A stretch of 64,000 bases of DNA. Source: Mycolicibacterium porcinum. Lineage in GTDB: Bacteria; Actinomycetota; Actinomycetes; Mycobacteriales; Mycobacteriaceae. The stretch spans positions 491,265-555,264 of the forward strand of contig MVIG01000002.1 of NCBI GenBank assembly GCA_002086835.1. Reading direction: 5' to 3'. Each line of letters opens with the position of its first letter. The first letter of the stretch is position 1. Of this stretch, positions 1-8,616 are shown piece by piece. The notes below the pieces were generated by a model, which ran no database searches, was not told the DNA's origin, and saw only the letters and a list, made by a program, of their open reading frames with translations. A program made the translations under genes and the position numbers.

Positions 1-509
1 TACACCTCGGTGATGCGCAGGGACACGATCTCCATGTCGTAGAGCGAGTTGTACGCGCTGCCGAGCAGCTCACCGGCCACCTTCGTCACACCGTAGACGG
101 TGGTGGGGGCGGGCTTGATGTCTTCGGTGACGGGCCCGTCCCCGGTGATGTTGCCCAGCGCGCACTCCGAGGAGAAGAACACGATGCGCTGGACACCCGT
201 CATCCGGGCCGCTTCGTAAACCGCAAGCGTGCCATCGGCATTCGCGGCGAAGGTGGTGACGGGCAGTTCGATCGAGAGCGCCGGATGGCTCTGCCCGGCG
301 GTGTGGATGATGCGATCCACCTCGTAGGTGCGGAGGGTGTCCGTCAGGCGCGGGATGTCGAACAGTTCGCCGAGGACCGCGACGACTCCGTCCCGGGCGT
401 CGACGGAGTAGTCGCGGTTGTACATGACGACGCGTTCGCCCTCGGCGAGCAACTGGTCCACCACGTGGCGGCCGACGAATCCGCGCCCGCCGGTGACGAG
501 TGTGGTCAT
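1..509 (-). CDS. NAD-dependent epimerase/dehydratase, N-terminal part (cut by window edge)
   Basis: This is an extended short-chain dehydrogenase (nucleoside-sugar epimerase type). The start at 509 reads MTTLVTGGRGFVGRHVV, giving the TGGxGFxG dinucleotide-binding loop at residues 6-13. The YxxxK catalytic pair lies in VYGVTKVAGE near residue 135, after a FFSSECALG strand. The C-terminal half lies beyond position 1, so the substrate-binding residues cannot be judged. It is divergent from the PucR-family regulator at 615, with about 105 bases between the start codons, so the regulator may control it. The sugar substrate is not identifiable. Confidence 0.85.
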   Translation of the reverse strand, partial: MTTLVTGGRGFVGRHVVDQLLAEGERVVMYNRDYSVDARDGVVAVLGELFDIPRLTDTLRTYEVDRIIHTAGQSHPALSIELPVTTFAANADGTLAVYEAARMTGVQRIVFFSSECALGNITGDGPVTEDIKPAPTTVYGVTKVAGELLGSAYNSLYDMEIVSLRITEV

Positions 510-600
510 GCGTGCTCCTCACTGTTGTGTCGAACACAGAATGCCGCGCCACCCGCGCCACGACAACGGACGTTGTGTCATAGGTTTACCGACTGATATG

Positions 601-620
601 GGACATACTGTCGTATGTCC
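601..620. promoter_or_regulatory. Perfect inverted repeat over the PucR start codon (putative autoregulatory operator)
   Basis: GGACATAC-N4-GTATGTCC has perfect 8-base arms at 601-608 and 613-620. The second arm contains the ATG of the regulator gene at 615. A smaller repeat, ACAAC-N4-GTTGT, lies just upstream in the same divergent intergenic region. The placement fits a binding site that would block the regulator's own transcription or translation. Which protein binds is inference. Confidence 0.5.
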
Positions 621-2117
621 TTGTCTGTGGGAGACGTACTGGCTCACCCGTCGCTGCAATCGGCGAAGCCTGCAGTGCTCAGCGGCCACGACAGTCTCGA
701 GCACCCGGTGCGCTGGGTGCATTCCACCGATCTCTACGACATCGCGGGCCTGCTGCGCGGCGACGAAGTGCTGTTGACCAATGGTGTCGGCCTCCTAGAC
801 GTCAGCGATGCCGGCCGCCGGTTGTATGTCCGGAGGCTCGCCGAACGAGGGGTGGCCGGGTTGTTCTTCGAGGTCGGCAGGACATTCACGCAGGTACCGC
901 CGGAGATGGTCGAGGAGGCGCTGCCGCTGGGGTTCCCGGTGGTGGAACTGGCGCCGACGCTTCGGTTCACCGAGGTGGCCGAGGCTGTGAACAGTGAGCT
1001 CATCGACCGGTCGGTCTCCCGGTTGCGCTACGCCGACGAGACGTCCAGGGCGCTGTCGGAAGCGCTGGCCAGGGGCGCCACCCTGAATGAACTGATCGAT
1101 CAGGTCGCCTCGATGCTCGGGACGTCGGCCCGGCTGAGCGACTATGCGGGACGTGTCATGGTCGAGTCCGGGGCCGGCGACGGGTCCGGCGGTCCGCGGT
1201 CAGAGGTGCCGGTGATGGTCGACGGGACGGCATGGGGGCGGCTGTCGGTGGATCCCGACGGAGTGCCCGAATTGCTCTGTGCCGCAGTCCTCGACCGGGC
1301 ACCGACGGTACTGGGTCTTTGTTTGATGCGGGAGCAGACGGGTATCGCGGGCACGTTGCGGGCGCAGCAGTTGGTGCTCGATCAACTGGTGGCGAATCAA
1401 ACGGGCGACCATGGTGCGCTGGATGCGCGGCTGCGGGCCGCGGGCATCGCGACGACGGGCCAACGCTATGTGTGCGTCGCGATCGACCCGCAGCGCGTCG
1501 AATCGGTTGCCTCGGTGGCCGATGCCCTGATGCGTCAGGTCGGCCACGGCATCTTCGGACTCGTCGACGGTCTGCTGTGCGGTGTGCTGGCCATGCCTCC
1601 CGGGGTGCTGTCCGCGGAGGTCCTCGACGCCGTGCGCGCGGCGGCCCGGATCGCACGGCTGCCACGAAACCAGCTGTGCGCCACCGCCAGTCGCACGGTC
1701 GACGACATCGTCCTGCTGACGAGGGCCATGACCGAGGCACGGGAGACGCTGCGGCTCGGCCAGGAGTTGGGTGAGGCCGGCCCGGTGATCGGCGCGCAGG
1801 CGCTGGTGCTGGAGCGGCTGTTGGCCCACCACGGCGATGTCGGCGCTCTGCGCCAGTTCGTCGACGACCAGATCGGCGCACTGGAACGCAGCGACGAGGC
1901 CAAGGGCAGCGAGCTGGTTCGCACCGTGGAAGTTCTGATCGCGTGCGCGGGCAGCAAGGCCGAGGCCGCCAAGCGCTTACACATCCGCAGGCAGTCGTTG
2001 TACTACCGGCTCGACCAGGTCGCGCGTCTGCTCGAGATCAACCTCGATGAGCCCGGGCAGCTCACCACCTTGGCGGTTGCCATCGCGGCCCGCCGGGTCA
2101 CCCAGCCGAAGAACTGA
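615..2117 (+). CDS. PucR-family transcriptional regulator
   Basis: This 500-residue regulator has the PucR arrangement: an N-terminal PucR domain (about residues 5-125, beginning LSVGDVLAHP), a central GGDEF-like/linker region, and a C-terminal PucR-type helix-turn-helix near residues 435-485 (AEAAKRLHIRRQSLYYRL). The family commonly activates purine, allantoin or amino-compound catabolism in response to a small ligand. The downstream GMC oxidoreductase and NCS1 permease on the same strand are the likely targets. A second PucR-family gene closes the cluster at 5757. The ATG at 615 sits inside a perfect inverted repeat. The ligand is unknown. Confidence 0.85.
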   Translation: MSLSVGDVLAHPSLQSAKPAVLSGHDSLEHPVRWVHSTDLYDIAGLLRGDEVLLTNGVGLLDVSDAGRRLYVRRLAERGVAGLFFEVGRTFTQVPPEMVEEALPLGFPVVELAPTLRFTEVAEAVNSELIDRSVSRLRYADETSRALSEALARGATLNELIDQVASMLGTSARLSDYAGRVMVESGAGDGSGGPRSEVPVMVDGTAWGRLSVDPDGVPELLCAAVLDRAPTVLGLCLMREQTGIAGTLRAQQLVLDQLVANQTGDHGALDARLRAAGIATTGQRYVCVAIDPQRVESVASVADALMRQVGHGIFGLVDGLLCGVLAMPPGVLSAEVLDAVRAAARIARLPRNQLCATASRTVDDIVLLTRAMTEARETLRLGQELGEAGPVIGAQALVLERLLAHHGDVGALRQFVDDQIGALERSDEAKGSELVRTVEVLIACAGSKAEAAKRLHIRRQSLYYRLDQVARLLEINLDEPGQLTTLAVAIAARRVTQPKN

Positions 2118-2124
2118 CAGGTTG

Positions 2125-2172
2125 TTGACAGCGTTTGTGCGCATGCACAAGCCGGGTCCGGCGCTTTGTGCG
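2125..2172 (+). promoter_or_regulatory. Putative promoter and operator of the GMC oxidoreductase operon
   Basis: A TTGACA -35-like hexamer (2125-2130) is followed by the perfect inverted repeat TTGTGC-GCAT-GCACAA (2135-2150). A further half-site TTTGTGCG lies at 2165-2172, and its reverse complement TTCGCACA near 2214. No good -10 is obvious. Repeated half-sites between a PucR-type regulator gene and its presumed target suggest a regulator-binding region. Confidence 0.4.
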
Positions 2173-2249
2173 GATCGGTTCTCGCCCCGAGAGGTGTGAC
2201 GCACGCATCATTGTTCGCACAGCAGCCCATCTGACCTGGAGTGTGAGCA

Positions 2250-3866
2250 GTGGACACCCGAGACATCCATGACGAACCCGACGTCCTGATCGTGGGGGCC
2301 GGAGCTTCCGGCGGGGTGGCGGCCCTCGAACTGGCCCGCCACGGACTGAAGGTCGTCTGCCTTGAGCAGGGCGGCTGGAACCTGCCCGACGACTTCACCG
2401 CAGGCAAACCCGAGTGGGAGCTCACCCGCCTCAAGCAGTGGAACTCCAGCCCGAATGTTCGGCGGAACCAAGCCGATTATCCGATCGACAGCACCGACAG
2501 CCCGGTCGAACCGTTGATGTTCAATGGTGTCGGCGGCAGCACGATCATGTTCTCCGGACACTGGGTGCGTCCCATGCCGTCGGACTTCCGGGTCAGGACC
2601 CTCGACGGGGTGGCCGAGGACTGGCCGTTCACCTACGAGGACCTGCGTCCGTTCCTGGACGAGGTGACCCATCACATCGGGGCCTCCGGCCTCGAAGGAG
2701 ACCCGGCCTACCCCGACCCGCACACCTTCCCGCTGCCGCCGCTGCCGATCGGTAAGTACGGCCTGGTGGCGGCCAAGGGCATGAACAAGCTCGGCTGGCA
2801 CTGGTGGCCCGCGCCCAATGCCATCGCGTCGCGCAAGTACAAGAACCAGGAAGCCTGCCAGCGCTACGGTGCCTGCGAATCCGGCTGTCCCGTCGGCGCC
2901 AAGGCCAGCACCGACATCACCCACTGGCGTGACGCGATCAAGCTCGGGGTGCAGCTGGTCACCGGAGCCCGGGTCAGCAGGATCACCACCAACGACCGCG
3001 GACTGGCGACCGGTGCCGAGTACATCGACCGTGACGGCACGCTGCGGCATCAGGCCGCGCGGGTGACGGTGGTGGCGGCCAACGGAATCGGCACGCCGCG
3101 TCTGCTGCTGAACTCGGCACCCGATGGCCTGGCCAACTCCTCGGGCCTGGTCGGCAAACGCTTGATGACCCACCCCTACGCCTCGGTCTACGGCGCGTAC
3201 GACGAGGACATGGAGACCTGGCTCGGTCCGGCCGGCCAGGCGCTGCAGTCCCTACAGTTCTACGAGACCGACACCGACCGAGGATTCGTGCGCGGCGCGA
3301 AGTGGAACCTGATGCCGACCGGTGGTCCGTTGGCCCAGACCCTGTGGGAGCCCGGCGACGACTGGCGCGACGGATTCGGCGCCAACTTCCACCCGCGGCT
3401 GGCGAAGACGTTCGGGCGCTACACCGAGTGGGGAATCACCACCGAGGACCTGCCCGACGAAACCAACACCGTGACACTGGATCCCGACGTCACAGACTCC
3501 GACGGGATCCCGGCGGCCAAGATCCACTACCAGATCGGCGAGAATTGCCTGCGGATGCTCGACTTCAACGTCGCACGGGCCGTCGAGGCCCACGAAGCGG
3601 CCGGAGCCGTTGAGGTGCACCCGATTCCGGTGGTCCGGCACAGTGCCTGGCACCTGCTGGGCACCGCGAAGATGGGCACCGACCCGGCCACCTCCGTCGT
3701 CGACGAATGGTGCCGCGCGCATGACGTCCCGAACCTGTTCATCGTCGACGGCAGCACGATGGTCACCTCGACCGGTATGAATCCCACCGCCACGATCATG
3801 GCGGTCGCCCTGCGGTCCATGCGGCATCTGGCCGAGAACCGCTCCAGCATCCCGACTGCATTCTGA
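2250..3866 (+). CDS. GMC-family FAD-dependent oxidoreductase (large subunit)
   Basis: This 538-residue flavoprotein carries the N-terminal FAD-binding loop VGAGASGG (about residues 15-22), the GGSTIMFSGHW segment and the C-terminal GMC block with NLFIVDGSTM and TGMNPTATIMA. Three cysteines cluster in ACQRYGACESGCPVGAK near residue 210, as in dehydrogenase-type GMC enzymes of the gluconate 2-dehydrogenase group. No Tat or Sec signal is visible, so it is probably cytosolic. The GTG start at 2250 follows GGAG. It is followed after 8 bases by a small-subunit gene and then a nucleobase-type permease. The substrate is unknown; the permease suggests a ring-containing nitrogen compound or its sugar moiety. 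Confidence 0.85.
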   Translation: MDTRDIHDEPDVLIVGAGASGGVAALELARHGLKVVCLEQGGWNLPDDFTAGKPEWELTRLKQWNSSPNVRRNQADYPIDSTDSPVEPLMFNGVGGSTIMFSGHWVRPMPSDFRVRTLDGVAEDWPFTYEDLRPFLDEVTHHIGASGLEGDPAYPDPHTFPLPPLPIGKYGLVAAKGMNKLGWHWWPAPNAIASRKYKNQEACQRYGACESGCPVGAKASTDITHWRDAIKLGVQLVTGARVSRITTNDRGLATGAEYIDRDGTLRHQAARVTVVAANGIGTPRLLLNSAPDGLANSSGLVGKRLMTHPYASVYGAYDEDMETWLGPAGQALQSLQFYETDTDRGFVRGAKWNLMPTGGPLAQTLWEPGDDWRDGFGANFHPRLAKTFGRYTEWGITTEDLPDETNTVTLDPDVTDSDGIPAAKIHYQIGENCLRMLDFNVARAVEAHEAAGAVEVHPIPVVRHSAWHLLGTAKMGTDPATSVVDEWCRAHDVPNLFIVDGSTMVTSTGMNPTATIMAVALRSMRHLAENRSSIPTAF

Positions 3867-3874
3867 GGACCCTC

Positions 3875-4267
3875 ATGCTCAATCCCCAACAGCGCCAGGT
3901 GTTCGCCACCTTGGCCGAGACCCTGATCCCGGCCGGCGACACCATGCCGTCGGCCACCACCGCGGAGGTGTCCGGTGCACTGCTCGACCAGGTCCTGGGC
4001 TACCGGCCCGACCTCGTCGACGCGCTCACCGCGGCCCTGGACTCCAGCGCCGGTCAGGATCCCGAAGCCGCGCTGGACACCCTGTCCGCCGAGCGGCCCG
4101 ACCAGTTCGAAGCACTGACGGTCCTGGCAGCGGGTGCCTACTTCCTCAGCCCGGTGGTGAAAGCTGCCATGCCCTACGACGCGGCGCCCCGGCCGGCGCG
4201 CGACGACATGGACACCTATGTGGACATGCTCGAGACCGTCGTCGACCGCGGCTTCACGATCCGCTGA
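3875..4267 (+). CDS. Gluconate 2-dehydrogenase subunit 3-like protein
   Basis: This small 130-residue protein begins LNPQQRQVFATLAETLIPAGDTMPSA, the pattern of the gluconate 2-dehydrogenase subunit 3 family, which partners GMC flavoproteins. Typical members carry a Tat signal; this one starts directly with the domain, consistent with the partner also lacking a signal peptide. It is 8 bases downstream of the GMC gene and 33 bases before the permease. It probably stabilises or passes electrons from the large subunit, which is inferred from the family. Confidence 0.75.
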   Translation: MLNPQQRQVFATLAETLIPAGDTMPSATTAEVSGALLDQVLGYRPDLVDALTAALDSSAGQDPEAALDTLSAERPDQFEALTVLAAGAYFLSPVVKAAMPYDAAPRPARDDMDTYVDMLETVVDRGFTIR

Positions 4268-4300
4268 TCCGGCCGATCCCACTGAACAAGGACGTCTTTC

Positions 4301-5716
4301 ATGTCGCATGACAGTGCCTCGAGGGTCGAGTACCTGACCATCCAGCCGGTGCCTGAATCGCAGCGCACCGGAAAGGTGCGCCACCTTTTCTCGTTCTGGT
4401 TCACCGTCCAGATCATCCCGCTCGCCGTGGTCACAGGTCTTCTGGGGCCGACGATCTACAAGCTGGACGTCACCTCGACGATCATCGCGATCGTTCTCGG
4501 CAGTGTCGTGGGTGCGGTCTTCATGGCCCTGCACTCGGTGCAGGGGTCGGGCCTCGGTGTGCCGCAGATGATCCAGGCGCGCGCCCAGTTCGGGATGTAC
4601 GGGTCACTGCTGGTGATCGTCGTCGTAATCCTCGCGTACGTCGGCTGGATCGTCTCCCTGATGATATTGGCGCAGCAGACCCTGGTCGCGGTCTTCCCAT
4701 CTCTGAATTCTGTTGTGGCACTTGCCGTCAGTACGGCCCTCACGCTGGTCACCGTCGTGGTCGGCTACCAGCTCATCCTCCGGCTGAACCGGGTGATGGT
4801 CTGGCTCTCGGGCCTGGCCTTGCTGTTCACCCTCGGCTACACCGCAATCGCCGCGGCGCACGGCGGCATCGGCGGCGGCGTCGGTGGCGCCTTCAACTGG
4901 ACCGGCTTCCTGGGCATGGCATCGGTGGCCGGAATCTGGCAGCTTTCGTATGCGCCGTATGTCTCGGACTACTCGCGCTATCTACCGTCCTCGACCACCC
5001 CGCGTTCGGCGTTCTGGTTCACGTACTTCGGCACACTGCTGGGTGCCGCCGGAGCGATGATCGTCGGTGCGCTCCTCGTGGCGGGCCTGGGCGCCGATGC
5101 CCAACTGGCGAGTCTTTCGCGCATCATGCCCGGCCCGCTGTTCGTCTTCGTGATGCTCGTGTTCTTCTTCGGGGCCATCGATGCCGGTGTCATCAATATG
5201 TACGGATCGTCACTGTGCACGCTGACCTGCATCCAGGCCTTCAAACTCAAGTGGTCGCCGAAGTCCTCGGCCAGGAACATCACAGCGACAGCGATCGCGG
5301 TCGTGGTCTTCGTCGCCGCCGTCGGATTCTCCGATGACTTCCTCGTTCAGTACTCCAACTTCATCAGCATCCTGATCTACCTGCTGATTCCGTGGAGCAT
5401 CGTCAACCTGATCGACTACTACGTGGTGAAGAAGGGGCATTACGACCCAGCCTCGTTCAGCGACCCGAAGAGTGGATACGGCGCCTTCAACGTGCCGGCC
5501 GTGCTCAGCTACTTCCTCGGCTTCGTCGTCCAAATCCCCTTCATGTCAACGGCGTTCTATCAAGGTGCGATTGCCGGCAGGATCGGTGGCATCGATACGG
5601 CGTGGATTGTGGGGACGATCGCGACGTTCTTCATCTACCTCGGTCTGATCAAGCTGTGGCGGGTACGCGGGGCCGAGCAGATGCAGCCCGCCCTCGCTGC
5701 CGAGAGTGCGCGCTGA
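4301..5716 (+). CDS. NCS1-family nucleobase/allantoin-type permease
   Basis: This 471-residue integral membrane protein has about twelve hydrophobic segments. The family signature GLGVPQMIQARAQFGMYGS lies near residues 85-105, and YAPYVSDYSRYLP near residue 215. The NCS1 family imports cytosine, purines, allantoin, hydantoins or pyridoxine by proton or sodium symport. It follows the GMC oxidoreductase genes in the same direction and lies between two PucR regulators, so it probably imports the substrate of that pathway. The exact substrate cannot be read from the sequence. Confidence 0.85.
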   Translation: MSHDSASRVEYLTIQPVPESQRTGKVRHLFSFWFTVQIIPLAVVTGLLGPTIYKLDVTSTIIAIVLGSVVGAVFMALHSVQGSGLGVPQMIQARAQFGMYGSLLVIVVVILAYVGWIVSLMILAQQTLVAVFPSLNSVVALAVSTALTLVTVVVGYQLILRLNRVMVWLSGLALLFTLGYTAIAAAHGGIGGGVGGAFNWTGFLGMASVAGIWQLSYAPYVSDYSRYLPSSTTPRSAFWFTYFGTLLGAAGAMIVGALLVAGLGADAQLASLSRIMPGPLFVFVMLVFFFGAIDAGVINMYGSSLCTLTCIQAFKLKWSPKSSARNITATAIAVVVFVAAVGFSDDFLVQYSNFISILIYLLIPWSIVNLIDYYVVKKGHYDPASFSDPKSGYGAFNVPAVLSYFLGFVVQIPFMSTAFYQGAIAGRIGGIDTAWIVGTIATFFIYLGLIKLWRVRGAEQMQPALAAESAR

Positions 5717-5756
5717 TTCCAGTGGCGTGACCGCGGTGACTCGATACGGTTGGCAT

Positions 5757-7259
5757 GTGAGCATCACGGTGCGCGAACTGCTGGACATGCCGCACCTGCA
5801 GCTGCGCCTGCACTCGGGCAAGGCCGGGCTGGACCGTCAGGTGACCTGGACGCACACCTCGGATCTGCCCGAGCCGTGGCAGTGGGTCAGCGCCGGGGAA
5901 CTGCTGATGACCAATGGAATGTCGTTCCCGTCGTCGGCGGCCGATCAGGAGCACCTGCTCGAGGAACTGCATCGGGTGGGGGCCAGTGGCCTGGCGATCG
6001 GCGAGGACATGTTCTGCCCTCAGCTCACCCAACGGTTCTCCCGGGCCAGCGAACGGCTCGAGCTGCCGGTGCTGTGGATCCGCTATCCGATGCCGTTCGT
6101 GGCGATCTCGCGCGCGGTCGCCGAGGCCACCCTGCTCGAGCAGTCCCAGAGGCTCATGCGCACGGCACGCATCTATGACGCGTTGCGCCATTCCACGGCT
6201 GGCGATGCGGGGCGATCGAGCATTGCCGATGCACTGACGAAGGAACTGAAATGCGCTGTGTACGTGTGCGATCGGATGACAGGGGAGGCCTATCACCCTG
6301 ACGGGCCGCACCCGCCCGGCGATGTGAAGGAGACCGTACGGACGGCCTCGCAGGGCACGCTGGCCGCCGGGGCGCGATCGGTGCTGACCACCGGCGGGAT
6401 CGAGGTGCTGGTCGGCGAGGTGCCCACGCATGACGACGCGGTGCTGGCCGTCATCCGCGAAGGCGGAGCCGCGCTCGACGGGGTGCTGATCCAGCACGCC
6501 GCGACCGTCGTCGCGCTGGAGTTGTCCCAGACCCACCTGACCCTCGAACACGCCCGGCGCTCAGGCGCCGAGCTCACCGCGCAGCTCATCGACGGCCGGA
6601 TGGACCAGCGCGTCGGGCGCAGGCAACTGCTGTCCTCGGGGCTGGATCCGGCGACGTCGATGTTCGTCTCGGCCACCTGCGATGACGAACGGCGGTTGCG
6701 CGATCTCCATGTGGCGTTGTGGCGCCGCCGCATCCCCCATGTCTCCGCGTTCCGGTCAGGCGTCGCGCACGCGGTGGTCCCGGGAACCGATGCCGCGGTC
6801 GAGGCCATCGCCGCCTCCCTCGGGCCAACGGCCAGGGTCGGTGCTGGCCGGGTGCTGAAAACCGTTGCCCGCTCGGCGGAATCGGCGCGCGAGGCGACCT
6901 GGGCGCTGGGCACCGCGCAGCGGACCGGAGATGCCGTGGTGCGCTACGGCACCGCCACCTCGTGGGTGGGCATGGGCGGTGTCGAGGATGCCAGGGCGAT
7001 GGTGGAGCGCTGGCTCGGGCCGCTGATCGAGCACGACGCCCAGCACCGGACCGATCTGGTCGAGACCCTGGAGGCGTTCCTGGCCAACCAGCGGTCGTGG
7101 CAGCGCACGGCGGCCGCGATGAACGTCCACCGGCAGACCGTGCTCTACCGCGTGCACAAGGTCGAGGAACTCACCGGCGCGCACTTGTCCGACACCGCGG
7201 ACATCGCCCAGCTCTGGCTGGCCCTGCAGTCCCGAGACCTGTTGGCCGGCGGCAAATAA
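5757..7259 (+). CDS. Second PucR-family transcriptional regulator
   Basis: The N-terminal PucR domain begins at SITVRELLDMPHLQLRLHSG, and the C-terminal PucR helix-turn-helix lies in QRTAAAMNVHRQTVLYRVHKVEEL. I chose the GTG at 5757 because the domain begins immediately after it and because TACGGT six bases upstream is placed as a -10 for a leaderless transcript. An upstream ATG at 5706 would overlap the permease gene and add an unrelated extension. The protein is 500 residues, the same length as the first PucR protein, but the two are clearly diverged. It probably regulates the permease/oxidoreductase cluster. Confidence 0.85.
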   Translation: MSITVRELLDMPHLQLRLHSGKAGLDRQVTWTHTSDLPEPWQWVSAGELLMTNGMSFPSSAADQEHLLEELHRVGASGLAIGEDMFCPQLTQRFSRASERLELPVLWIRYPMPFVAISRAVAEATLLEQSQRLMRTARIYDALRHSTAGDAGRSSIADALTKELKCAVYVCDRMTGEAYHPDGPHPPGDVKETVRTASQGTLAAGARSVLTTGGIEVLVGEVPTHDDAVLAVIREGGAALDGVLIQHAATVVALELSQTHLTLEHARRSGAELTAQLIDGRMDQRVGRRQLLSSGLDPATSMFVSATCDDERRLRDLHVALWRRRIPHVSAFRSGVAHAVVPGTDAAVEAIAASLGPTARVGAGRVLKTVARSAESAREATWALGTAQRTGDAVVRYGTATSWVGMGGVEDARAMVERWLGPLIEHDAQHRTDLVETLEAFLANQRSWQRTAAAMNVHRQTVLYRVHKVEELTGAHLSDTADIAQLWLALQSRDLLAGGK

Positions 7260-7266
7260 CCCGCTG

Positions 7267-8577
7267 CTAGTGATGGAGGAGAAGGGTGCGTAGCGCGACC
7301 GCCTCGGGGTCGTTGCCGAAGTGCTCGACGACCTGCACCTGGATCTCGCCCACGACGCCGCCGAGGATCGCGCCGACCGCGATCATGGTCGGCTCGTCGT
7401 CCTTGAAGACCGGCCGCAGGATCGACTCGTACTCCTCATTGGTGAGCTGGCCCATCTTGTCGATGATGGTCTTCTCCAGGTCCAGCGCGTTCATGGCGTA
7501 GTCCTGAGCCTCGACCAACGTGGTGGGGAGCCGCTCCAGCACCATCTTCACCAGGTGGTCCTTGAGGGCGTTGTAGCGCTGGGTGCCGACGGCGAACTTG
7601 ACCAGCGGGGTCGCAATGCCGGTCTGCGCGTCGATGGCCGCCTCGACCTCCTTGCCGATCAACGAGAACAGCTTGTCGGCGCCCGGGCCGCGCAGCACGC
7701 CGTCGAACAGGATCTCGGGTGAGAACAGGTCTTCGGCCAGGATCCGCGCGTAGTCCTGGGTGATCTTGTCGCGCTCGGCGTGCAGCAATCCCTGGAACGG
7801 GATGAAGCCGAGGTAATTCGTCGGCCGCACGGGCCGGAACAGCATGTTGAGCGCGATGTAGTCGCTGACCAGGCCCACCCCGAAGCCGAAGGCAGGCATG
7901 ATCCACGGGTTCTGGAACAACGCCCACGCGACCATCTGGACCACGCCGATCACGAGCCCGAAGTAGATCCCGCTGCGGCGGACGAAGGCCATCGCGTTGT
8001 CGCCCAGCCCGCGCATCAGCTTGTTGAGCTTGTCCTTGTTGCGGACCAGCGTCGTGACCGCCAGGTACTGGATGTCGACGAATCGGTTGAGGTCCGACCG
8101 CATCTCGTTGAGCATCTTCTCCACGACCTTGGGTGTCTGGTCGTGGATGCGCGCCATGATCGCCTTGCGCGCGGCGTCGGGCAGCGAGTCCCACAGCCCG
8201 GGGCGGATCTGCTCGGCGATGTCGCGGGAGATGTCGTCGACCGCCTGGGTCAGCGGTTGCCGCAACGCGTCGACGGCCTCCTTGGCGTCGACCTTCTCCA
8301 GCAGCTCCTCCGGTTTCAGCAGATTCTGGGTGAGCAGCTCGATGGTCTTCGATCCCACCTTGCCCGCGCGCCGGGGCACGATGCCCTGCCAACCGAACAG
8401 GCCGATGCCCTTGAACTCCATCGGCCGGTACAGCATCTCGAGCGCGACGATCTTGGTGCTCCACCCGACGAAGGCGGCGACGAAGGGCATGGACAGATAG
8501 ATCAGCCAGTTGACGCTGAAATCTGCCTTGATCTCCTGCCAGGTCTGGATCGCGAGAAGTGTCTCGGCTGTACTCAT
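7267..8577 (-). CDS. DUF445 family membrane protein
   Basis: This 436-residue protein begins with an amphipathic stretch and a membrane segment (VNWLIYLSMPFVAAFVGW, residues 22-40), then TKIVALEMLYRPMEFKGIGLFGWQGIVPRRAGK. That segment is typical of DUF445. The NMLFRPVRPTNYLGFIPFQGLLHAERDK stretch near residue 245 repeats the same pattern, suggesting an internal duplication. A second membrane pair lies near residues 205-245. It lies 39 bases downstream of the Abi-alpha-like gene in the same direction. The function of DUF445 is not established. Confidence 0.8.
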   Translation of the reverse strand: MSTAETLLAIQTWQEIKADFSVNWLIYLSMPFVAAFVGWSTKIVALEMLYRPMEFKGIGLFGWQGIVPRRAGKVGSKTIELLTQNLLKPEELLEKVDAKEAVDALRQPLTQAVDDISRDIAEQIRPGLWDSLPDAARKAIMARIHDQTPKVVEKMLNEMRSDLNRFVDIQYLAVTTLVRNKDKLNKLMRGLGDNAMAFVRRSGIYFGLVIGVVQMVAWALFQNPWIMPAFGFGVGLVSDYIALNMLFRPVRPTNYLGFIPFQGLLHAERDKITQDYARILAEDLFSPEILFDGVLRGPGADKLFSLIGKEVEAAIDAQTGIATPLVKFAVGTQRYNALKDHLVKMVLERLPTTLVEAQDYAMNALDLEKTIIDKMGQLTNEEYESILRPVFKDDEPTMIAVGAILGGVVGEIQVQVVEHFGNDPEAVALRTLLLHH

Positions 8578-8616
8578 GCGCGATTCGCCTTCGGCTTCTC
8601 GCCGCTGGCCATGCGG

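Noticed and set aside
70-561. Arg/Pro-rich reading frame on the minus strand
   Set aside because: It is an out-of-frame shadow of the epimerase; the real frame starts at 509 and has the TGGxGFxG and YxxxK motifs.
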